The notes below the pieces were generated by a model. It saw nothing but the letters and a program-made list of their open reading frames with translations. It made no database searches and was not told where the DNA came from. A stretch of DNA of 64,000 bases from Lachnospiraceae bacterium (GTDB lineage: Bacteria; Bacillota; Clostridia; Lachnospirales; Lachnospiraceae), in contig CAJTHM010000006.1 of NCBI GenBank assembly GCA_910576125.1, positions 124,001-188,000 on the forward strand, written 5' to 3'. Position 1 is the first letter of the stretch; every line of letters begins with the position of its first letter. Shown piece after piece: positions 58,410-64,000 of this stretch. The translations under genes and the position numbers were made by a program.

Positions 58410-59552
58410 TCAGCCGAAATGCTTCCGTGTCTTCTCCATCCGTTCCGCAACCTTGACGCCGAAAGGACAGCGGCTCTCGCAGCCCTTGCAGCCGATGCAG
58501 GCGCTGGCATTTGCGGAGAGCTGGTCATAATGGGCCTTTAAGGAGGCGGGCAGCTCGTCCTGCATGAGGGCCAGATCATAAAGCTTGTTTACCATAGCGA
58601 TGTCGATGCCGGCGGGACAGGGCGCACAGTGCCCGCAGTAGGTGCACTGCCCATAGTAGCTGTGACTGGGAGCCTTGGCCAGCACGCTGGCATAGTCCTT
58701 TTCCTCCATGGTGGCAGTCTCATAGGCCACGGCGGCATCCACATGCTCCGGCGTGTCGTATCCCACCATGACGCTGGCCACGGCGGGCCTGGTCAGCGCA
58801 TAATGGATACACTGTACAGGTGTCAGTGCTACGCCGAAAGGAGAGCTCTCCGCGGAAAACAGCCTGCCGCCGGCATATCCTTTCATGACGGTGATGCCCA
58901 CTCCATTCTGCTCGCAGAGCCGGTAGGCCTCCTCACGCTCGGGGGCGATGCCTCCAAGGCCCTCGTCATAGTCTTTCGCGAAATAGTCGTCGATGTTCTC
59001 CGTGGGAGGCAGCATGTCGAAAGCCGGGTTGACGGAGAACAGGACCATCTCGATTACGCCGCTTTCCGCCGCCAGCTTCACCACGGAAGGATTGTGGGTG
59101 CTCATGCCGATGTGGCGGATGGTTCCGGCCTCTTTCAGACCCTGGACATACTCCAGGAATTCACCAGCCATGATTTTGCGGAATTCCGCGGGCTCGTCCA
59201 CGAAATGAATCATCCCCAGGTCTATGTAGTCCGTCTGCAGCCGCTCCAGGAGATCCTGGAAAGCGGGCTTTACCTGTGTCAGGTCTCTGGTGCGGACATA
59301 CTGGCCGCCCTGCCAGGTGGAGCCGATGTGGCCCTGGATATACCATTTCTCCCGGCTCCCGGCAATGGCTTTCCCGATGTTCGTGCGCACATTTGGCTCG
59401 GACATCCAGCAGTCCAGAATGTTGATTCCGGCCTCCTGGCAGTGCTGGACGACCTGCTTCACCTCTTCCGCGTTATGGCGCTCCAGCCATTCTCCGCCCA
59501 GGCCGATTTCGCTGACCATCAGCCCTGTCTTACCTAATTTGCGATAATTCAT
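58410..59552 (-). CDS. Aldo/keto reductase with C-terminal 4Fe-4S domain
   Basis: A 380-residue oxidoreductase of the AKR fold fused to a ferredoxin-like domain. ATG 59552 has AAGGAGG upstream. The AKR part is MNYRKLGKTGLMVSEIGLGGEWL, CQEAGINILDCWMSEPNVR with the catalytic Asp, IDLGMIHFVDE, and VGITVMKGYAGGRL. The usual catalytic Tyr has no clear equivalent in this stretch. Two cysteine clusters end the protein: YCGHCAPCPAGIDI and CIGCKGCESRCPFGV, each able to hold a 4Fe-4S cluster. Such enzymes are frequent in anaerobes and likely use electron carriers other than NADPH. Substrate unknown. Confidence 0.88.
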   Translation of the reverse strand: MNYRKLGKTGLMVSEIGLGGEWLERHNAEEVKQVVQHCQEAGINILDCWMSEPNVRTNIGKAIAGSREKWYIQGHIGSTWQGGQYVRTRDLTQVKPAFQDLLERLQTDYIDLGMIHFVDEPAEFRKIMAGEFLEYVQGLKEAGTIRHIGMSTHNPSVVKLAAESGVIEMVLFSVNPAFDMLPPTENIDDYFAKDYDEGLGGIAPEREEAYRLCEQNGVGITVMKGYAGGRLFSAESSPFGVALTPVQCIHYALTRPAVASVMVGYDTPEHVDAAVAYETATMEEKDYASVLAKAPSHSYYGQCTYCGHCAPCPAGIDIAMVNKLYDLALMQDELPASLKAHYDQLSANASACIGCKGCESRCPFGVKVAERMEKTRKHFG

Positions 59553-59608
59553 GTACGGTTCCTCCTTGCGATGGGTATTGTTGTCCTTTATCCTGTGTAC
59601 GAATGGTG

Positions 59609-59974
59609 TCACGCAATCTGTGCCAGCCGTTCCTTGACTTTCCTCAGCTCGTTTTCGAGTATATTGACGCGAATCAGAAGCAACTCCTTTTCATTTTCCA
59701 CTTTCAGAGCATCATCCAGCTTTCGGCTTAAATCCAGATGTCCCTCGGCAATTATTTTGATATTGCGGTTCGTTTCATTTTCGAGAGTCAGCTCAATATT
59801 GGTCGTGCGGCGAGCTAATTCCTGAACGTCCTCCTTGATAGCCTGGACTTCTCCCTTGATAGCCTGGACTTCTCCCTTGATAGCCTGGATTTCTCCTTTC
59901 ATAGCCTGGATTTCTCCCTGGATAGGCTGGAGCAAGCCGGCTATCGCCTGCAGATCCTCCTGGGTCAATGCCAT
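59609..59974 (-). CDS. Coiled-coil hypothetical protein with heptad repeats
   Basis: A 121-residue protein; ATG 59974 has GAAGGAGGTGATG upstream. Residues 15-50 carry tandem seven-residue units of the GEIQAIK/GEVQAIK type encoded by near-identical 21-bp repeats (about 59838-59920). The rest (IELTLENETNRNIKIIAEGHLDL, RVNILENELRKVKERLAQ) is also coiled-coil. Similar short proteins are common in Lachnospiraceae and have no known function. Variation in the number of repeat units between strains would not be surprising. It is 57 bases upstream of the reductase and may be cotranscribed. Confidence 0.65.
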   Translation of the reverse strand: MALTQEDLQAIAGLLQPIQGEIQAMKGEIQAIKGEVQAIKGEVQAIKEDVQELARRTTNIELTLENETNRNIKIIAEGHLDLSRKLDDALKVENEKELLLIRVNILENELRKVKERLAQIA

Positions 59975-60196
59975 ATCATCACCTCCTTCTTTCTTAAAAT
60001 CCTGTTCATTATATGTTATCTGGTGTAAGTGTATAAAGTATATCATATCCGCGATGTGAAGTCTATTCCGTTTTACGGTAAAGTTTTCCTTATTTTTGCC
60101 GAAATAAAAGACAGACGGGGTGTCCCCCGGTAAGAGGTATGGCTGAAAGACAGGGCATCAAAGGAAGATGCGGTAAAAAGCTATGGAGGGCAGAAA

Positions 60197-60904
60197 ATGG
60201 AAAAAATAGGAAGTTATTATCAGAGCAGTATTTATGAGAAGACCGCCCAGGCCGCAAAGGACGCGGAGCGGGCCAAAGCTGACAAAGCAAAGAAAGCGGA
60301 CGCTGCCAAGGAGAATAAAAAGTCCCCTACCTTAAGCAAAGCGGCCCAGAAGCTGTTGAAAGAGCTGCAGAAGTCCTACGGCAACATGGATTTCATGGTG
60401 GCGGATTTTGAGACGGACGAGGAGGCTGCCTCCCTGCTGTCCAGGGGCACGGGCGAGTACACGGCCCTGTTCACTCCGGAAGAACTGGAGAAGATGGCTG
60501 CGGACGAGGACGTGAAGAACAAGAATCTGAAAATCCTGGACAATGCCGTATCCAAGCTGGATGAGATGAAGACGCAGCTTGGCGACAAAGCGGACGACAT
60601 ATCCCGCATCGGTATTTCTTTCGGCGATGACGGAGAAGTATCTTTCTTCGCAGAGCTGGAGAAGAACAGCGAAAAGCAGCGCGAGCGCATCGAGAAACAG
60701 CGCGAGGACAAGCGGACAGCGGCAAAGGATGCCGAGAAAGCAGAGGCGGCCGAGTACATGGCCCAGGGAAGAAGCGGCAAACGCACCACAGTGTTCGCCT
60801 CTACGGTAGAGGAGCTGGCGGAGAAAATCAGCCAGGTAGACTGGAGTACCGTAAAAGAGGAGCGTCAGAGTTATACTGGTCAGCGTTTTGACTATACAAT
60901 ATAG
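60197..60904 (+). CDS. DUF6033-like hypothetical protein
   Basis: A 235-residue, highly charged protein that I associate with the DUF6033 family of Lachnospiraceae. ATG 60197 follows TATGGAGGG at 60181-60189. Features: MEKIGSYYQSSIYEK start, an Ala/Lys-rich coil, then SKAAQKLLKELQKSYGNMDFMVADF, LLSRGTGEYTALFTPEELEKMA, DDISRIGISFGDDGEVSFFAELEK, and a C-terminal TTVFASTVEELAEKISQVDW. No signal peptide or membrane helix. Related genes can sit near flagellar or spore genes, but none is here; function unknown. Confidence 0.65.
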   Translation: MEKIGSYYQSSIYEKTAQAAKDAERAKADKAKKADAAKENKKSPTLSKAAQKLLKELQKSYGNMDFMVADFETDEEAASLLSRGTGEYTALFTPEELEKMAADEDVKNKNLKILDNAVSKLDEMKTQLGDKADDISRIGISFGDDGEVSFFAELEKNSEKQRERIEKQREDKRTAAKDAEKAEAAEYMAQGRSGKRTTVFASTVEELAEKISQVDWSTVKEERQSYTGQRFDYTI

Positions 60905-60962
60905 TCTTCCCGCAGAGGACGCAGAGAACCATTGGTGATTTTGCATAAAAAAAGTGCGATTG

Positions 60963-60996
60963 TGCCATCATAGGTGCATTGACATCTATGGTGGCA
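60963..60996 (+). terminator. Probable terminator after the DUF6033-like gene
   Basis: TGCCATCATAG (60963-60973) and CTATGGTGGCA (60986-60996) pair at ten of eleven positions plus one mismatch, followed by TTGTTGTT. Confidence 0.5.
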
Positions 60997-61034
60997 TTGT
61001 TGTTGCGTATTTATAAAATAGAAAGGGAGAGAAA

Positions 61035-61763
61035 ATGAAAAAGAAATTATTGAGCATTTTGATGGTAGCAGTAATCGCAGTATCCCTGGCGGCCTGCGGG
61101 GACAGCAAAGAGACGGAATCTTCGGCAGATTCTGCAGAAGAGATCGCGCAGCTGGACGAATCAGACCTTACATCATCCATTTTGCATACGACCGATACCG
61201 ACGATGCAGGCGAAAGCGTACCGGAAGAAGAAAATCAGGAGAAAGACGATTCGGCGACAGATGTCGCAGGGAAACATCATGTGGAGATCACAGTGAAAGA
61301 TTACGGCACCATTTCCGTGGAGCTGGACGGGGATGTGGCTCCCATCACAGTGGAGAATTTCCTGAAGCTGGCGGGAGACGGCTTCTATGACGGACTGACT
61401 TTCCACCGCATTATTTCCGGCTTCATGATACAGGGAGGGGATCCGCTGGGCAATGGCACAGGAGGCTCCGATGAGAAAATCAAGGGCGAGTTCTCCCAGA
61501 ACGGTGTCGAGAACAATCTGTCCCACACCAGGGGCGCAATCTCCATGGCACGTTCCCAGATGATGGACAGTGCCAGCTCCCAGTTCTTCATCGTACATGA
61601 GGACAGCACTTACCTGGACGGACAGTATGCCTGCTTCGGCTATGTGACGGAGGGCATCGAGGTGGTGGATGCCATCTGTGAGGATACGCCGGTGACTGAC
61701 AATAATGGCACAGTGGAAAAGGCCAATCAGCCTGTTATTGAAAGTGTAAAAGTTATCGATTGA
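61035..61763 (+). CDS. Cyclophilin-type peptidyl-prolyl isomerase lipoprotein
   Basis: A 242-residue lipoprotein: signal LLSILMVAVIAVSLAACGD with lipobox, an acidic linker, then a cyclophilin domain. Cyclophilin blocks: ITVENFLKLAGDGFYDGLTFHRIISGFMIQGGDP with the catalytic Arg, GAISMARSQMMDSASSQFFIV, GQYACFGYVTEGIEVVDAICE. It should catalyse proline cis-trans isomerisation in folding of secreted proteins on the outside of the membrane. AAAGGGAGAG at 61022-61031 precedes the ATG at 61035. The charged N-terminal linker (residues 30-70) is longer than usual. Confidence 0.92.
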   Translation: MKKKLLSILMVAVIAVSLAACGDSKETESSADSAEEIAQLDESDLTSSILHTTDTDDAGESVPEEENQEKDDSATDVAGKHHVEITVKDYGTISVELDGDVAPITVENFLKLAGDGFYDGLTFHRIISGFMIQGGDPLGNGTGGSDEKIKGEFSQNGVENNLSHTRGAISMARSQMMDSASSQFFIVHEDSTYLDGQYACFGYVTEGIEVVDAICEDTPVTDNNGTVEKANQPVIESVKVID

Positions 61764-61848
61764 CAAAATATGTTTTAATTTTTGTACAAAATACTACGAT
61801 TACGCCATGCGCATATTTCACAAAAATCGCCCTCATTAATGAAAAATG

Positions 61849-61878
61849 CTGACAAATTGCGTTTAAACCTGTTATAAT
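61849..61878 (+). promoter_or_regulatory. Promoter of the CarD-like gene
   Basis: CTGACA (61849-61854) and TATAAT (61873-61878), 18 bases apart. Two GTTATAA words at 61871-61889, the second a perfect GTTATAAC palindrome, overlap and follow the -10 box. Confidence 0.65.
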
Positions 61879-61937
61879 ATGGTTATAACATATAGCGGAG
61901 GTTGATATTTGCAGATTTGCAGAAAGTGAGGTTTCAG

Positions 61938-62453
61938 GTGTTTCAGATAGGAGATTATGTGATATGCAGCAATAAGGGCGTCTGTGTGGTGGAAAATATC
62001 ACGGCCCTGAATATTTCAGGCGTGGATAAGGAGAAACAATACTATATCCTGAAACCTTTGTATTCAGCGGGAAGCACAGTATATGTGCCGGTGGATTCCC
62101 AAAAGGAACCCTTGATGCGCAAAGTGCTGGAGCGGACAGAGGCGGAACGGTTGATCGGGACGATTCCGGAGATTCAGCTGCTGACCATCATCAATGAAAA
62201 GATGACGGAGCAGATATACAAGGAATGCATGAAGTCCAATGACTGCGAGGAGCTGGTGAAGCTTATCAAGACCATAAATCTGCGGAAACAGAAGCGGATT
62301 CAGGCTGGCAGGAAAATGACCGCTCTGGATGCGAAGTATCTTCATCTGGCGGAGGAGAATCTCTACGGAGAGCTGGCGGTGGCGCTGGACATGAGCCGGG
62401 AAGAGGTAAACGACTGCATCATGACGGCCATCAATGGCACAAAGGCAACCTGA
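61938..62453 (+). CDS. CarD-like transcriptional regulator
   Basis: A 171-residue protein with the CarD/TRCF RNA-polymerase interaction domain at the N-terminus: FQIGDYVICSNKGVCVVENIT, then KEKQYYILKPLYSAGSTVYVPVDS. The C-terminal part is the helical CarD_C type region (LVKLIKTINLRKQKRIQAGRKMTALDAKYLHLAEENLYGELAVAL). I favour the GTG at 61938 since GTGAGG lies just upstream and the fold begins there; the frame also opens at 61902. CarD proteins stabilise the open promoter complex, mostly at rRNA and housekeeping promoters. Confidence 0.85.
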   Translation: MFQIGDYVICSNKGVCVVENITALNISGVDKEKQYYILKPLYSAGSTVYVPVDSQKEPLMRKVLERTEAERLIGTIPEIQLLTIINEKMTEQIYKECMKSNDCEELVKLIKTINLRKQKRIQAGRKMTALDAKYLHLAEENLYGELAVALDMSREEVNDCIMTAINGTKAT

Positions 62454-62486
62454 GCCGGATTCGGAGATATTTCCGAAAAAAAGTAC

Positions 62487-62515
62487 TTTACTTTCCGGCG
62501 GAAAGGTATTATGAT
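62487..62515 (+). promoter_or_regulatory. Promoter of the thrS leader
   Basis: TTTACT (62487-62492) and TATGAT (62510-62515) are 17 bases apart. A 15-bp palindrome, CTTTCCG-G-CGGAAAG (62491-62505), lies in the spacer. Confidence 0.5.
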
Positions 62516-62524
62516 AGGGAAGTA

Positions 62525-62805
62525 GAGCACTCCAGAAAAAGCGTTGAAGAGAAGAGTAGGATGTGGAACGTTCCCAGAGAGGACCGCCCGGGAGACCGGT
62601 GCTGTGAGCGGTTCGGCGTAAGGCTTCTGAAGACCATCTCGGAGCGGCCCTTAATCGGGCACGGAAGCCTCCGTTACAGGCTTAAGAAAGTGGCAGCTTT
62701 GCTTGTGGCTGCAACAAGGGTGGAACCGCGTTTTACGGATTCCCATGGTGGAATGGCAGACAGAAACGTCCCTTGCAATTTTTGATTGCAGGGGACGTTT
62801 TTCTA
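62525..62805 (+). ncRNA. Threonine T-box leader with terminator/antiterminator
   Basis: The diagnostic T-box sequence AAGGGTGGAACCGCG is at 62716-62730. It is followed by a terminator: a 16-bp stem (62764-62779 with 62785-62800, one mismatch) ending in a T-run. The upstream part has the AGAGAGGACC and CTGTGAGCGGTTC words of a T-box Stem I. In the stretch ending GAAG-ACC-ATC, the ACC at 62633-62635 is positioned as specifier codon for threonine, agreeing with the thrS gene downstream. Uncharged tRNA-Thr should pair and favour readthrough. Confidence 0.88.
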
Positions 62806-62959
62806 TGCATGGGTCTGTGCACAGAGCTGCGCGAAAAGGCCGGGGCGCTTGGAAGACACCGCCGGAGCGGCGCGCAGGGCTCACTCTGGGCAGCGGGGAC
62901 ATCCCCGGCTGGATTCGGTATGTGCAAATGGAAAAATTCGGAAAAGGAGATGACAGAAA

Positions 62960-63247
62960 ATGCAAGAGTTCAAAGAGAACTGCAGGAAGCTGAAAGAGAC
63001 CTGTTTCGATGGGGAGGTGACCGTGACAAAGACGATGCTCTGGATGACAGGGGCCATATGCCTGCTGGCCGGAATCATTCACGGCCTGCGGATGGCGCCC
63101 CTGCCCCACGGTGTCATAATCGGCTGCGGCAATGGGGACGGCAGTGGCTGCGAAGCCGGCACCGGGAAGCTGGAGCAGGGCAGGGAAAAGAAGGAATGCG
63201 GATGCAGGAGAGCCTGCAGGAACAGAAAGGAGAGAGGACACAGATGA
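62960..63247 (+). CDS. Small membrane protein between T-box and thrS
   Basis: A 95-residue protein; ATG 62960 has GGAG at 62946-62949, rather distant. One helix (MLWMTGAICLLAGIIHGL) lies after a charged N-terminus (QEFKENCRKLKETCFDGEVTVTKT), followed by Gly- and Cys-rich residues (GVIIGCGNGDGSGCEAG). Its stop codon overlaps the thrS ATG (ATGA at 63244-63247), so it would be translated ahead of thrS and under T-box control. I cannot name its family; the order suggests a conserved small gene in this clade rather than a spurious frame. Confidence 0.5.
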   Translation: MQEFKENCRKLKETCFDGEVTVTKTMLWMTGAICLLAGIIHGLRMAPLPHGVIIGCGNGDGSGCEAGTGKLEQGREKKECGCRRACRNRKERGHR

Positions 63248-64000
63248 AAATCGTATTGAAGGACGGCTCCGTCAAGGAGTATGAAAACGCTCTCAGCGTA
63301 TACGACATTGCCCTGGACATCAGCGAAGGGCTGGCAAGGGCTGCCTGCTGCGGCAAGGTGGACGGGAAAGTAGTGGATCTGAGGACAGTCATCGACTGTG
63401 ACTGTGAGCTGAGCATCTGCACGGCAAACGATGAGGAGGGTCTGGCGACCATCCGCCATACGGCCTCCCATGTGCTGGCAGAGGCGGTGAAGAACCTGTT
63501 CCCCCAGGTGAAGCTGGCCATCGGCCCCAGCATCGACACGGGATTCTATTATGATTTCGACCATGAGCCTTTTTCCAGGGAGGATCTGGACGCCCTTGAG
63601 GCGGAGATGAAGAAAATCATCAAAAACGGCGCGAAATTGGAGCGCTTCACCCTGCCCAGGGCGGAAGCGGTGAAGTTCATGGAGGATCGCGGCGAGCCCT
63701 ATAAGGTAGAGCTGATACAGGATCTGCCGGAAGATGCGGAGATTTCTTTCTACCGTCAGGGCGATTTCGTGGATTTGTGCGCGGGGCCTCATCTGATGAG
63801 TACCAAAGGAGTCAAGGCATTCAAGCTGATTTCTTCCTCCATGGCTTACTGGAGAGGTGATTCCGACAAGGCCAGACTCCAGCGCATCTACGGTACCGCT
63901 TATAACAAAAAGGAAGAACTCGCGGCCCATCTGGAGCGCATGGAGGATGCCAAGCGCCGGGACCACAACAGGCTGGGCCGTGAGATGGAACTGTTCACCA
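63244..64000 (+). CDS. thrS: Threonyl-tRNA synthetase, 5' part
   Basis: The gene starts at 63244 (GAAAGGAGAG at 63226-63235) and runs off the right edge, giving 252 codons. The TGS domain covers MKIVLKDGSVKEYENALSVYDIA to about residue 62. The second, tRNA-editing (SAD) domain has HTASH at residues 72-76, the metal-binding HxxxH pair of ThrRS editing, and GDFVDLCAGPHL carrying its Cys and His. The catalytic class II core lies beyond the window. It charges tRNA-Thr, and the upstream T-box adjusts expression to tRNA-Thr charging. Confidence 0.95.
   Translation, partial: MKIVLKDGSVKEYENALSVYDIALDISEGLARAACCGKVDGKVVDLRTVIDCDCELSICTANDEEGLATIRHTASHVLAEAVKNLFPQVKLAIGPSIDTGFYYDFDHEPFSREDLDALEAEMKKIIKNGAKLERFTLPRAEAVKFMEDRGEPYKVELIQDLPEDAEISFYRQGDFVDLCAGPHLMSTKGVKAFKLISSSMAYWRGDSDKARLQRIYGTAYNKKEELAAHLERMEDAKRRDHNRLGREMELFT

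Noticed and set aside
62951..63243. A frame from ATG 62951 that would fuse in frame with thrS
   Set aside because: It encodes charged low-complexity sequence; the TGS domain of ThrRS begins properly at 63244 with its own ribosome binding site.

Overview
The window looks like a chromosome segment of a gut Lachnospiraceae-type Clostridium relative (Firmicutes, Clostridia). This is inferred from gene style: AGGAGG ribosome binding sites, a threonyl T-box leader, BceRSAB-like and PadR/HAAS modules, lipoproteins with Gram-positive signal peptides, a DUF6033-like protein, and a mosaic of GC-rich housekeeping blocks and AT-rich acquired islands. No rRNA or tRNA gene was seen, so the species cannot be named.

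Layout. 1-6.4 kb is an accessory island: the end of an AAA-ATPase-like/DUF1703 protein, gene remnants behind a hairpin repeat, a small group of SMI1/KNR4-like and acidic orphan proteins (immunity-like), a HAD hydrolase, an acetyltransferase strongly resembling AAC(6')-Ie, a BrnA/CopG-like small protein, and a dead IS630 copy. 6.4-17.0 kb is ordinary chromosome: miaB, tcdA, a carbohydrate-type ABC importer operon (ATPase, two permeases, an unusual doubly anchored binding protein), a MATE exporter, and a WYL regulator with a Rid-like protein. A nucleoside phosphorylase follows in the opposite direction.

17.9-25.6 kb is a wreck of mobile DNA: a large serine recombinase whose C-terminus is lost (a matching C-terminal piece lies nearby in inverted orientation), a VanZ-like protein, an ECF sigma/anti-sigma pair, an IS1634-type transposase fragment, and an unusual set of non-coding repeats. 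The repeats are five copies of a TTTGGGACA/TGTCCCAAA palindrome, a duplicated 120-bp nested-hairpin unit on either side of the sigma operon, and a stem whose 26 base pairs all form if G-U pairs are allowed. This is the least explained part of the window.

25.6-36 kb is a second accessory stretch: a DUF4300-type lipoprotein with a coding minisatellite, an Lnt/nitrilase-like membrane enzyme, a nucleotidyltransferase, an SDR-type epimerase, a decayed DUF1703 gene, a large orphan protein, a GNAT-cytidine deaminase fusion, and two frameshifted genes. 36.2-43.1 kb has a second ECF sigma/anti-sigma pair, a MarR-GNAT-WYL operon, and a zinc-ribbon/TPM-domain membrane pair. 43.1-44.2 kb is debris: a truncated second copy of the deaminase fusion, a broken GNAT gene, and a one-spacer CRISPR relic of type I-C repeat style without cas genes.

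44.3-64 kb is mostly housekeeping and envelope functions: a ZIP metal transporter, a BceRSAB-type sensing and peptide-detoxification cluster, a large transglutaminase-like protein, an OFA-family MFS carrier, an AI-2E-type permease, a PadR-HAAS-DUF3784-SdpI operon, an Fe-S aldo/keto reductase, a DUF6033-like protein, a lipoprotein cyclophilin, a CarD-like regulator, and a T-box controlled thrS running off the right edge. Several clean promoter, operator and terminator sequences are visible and are listed.
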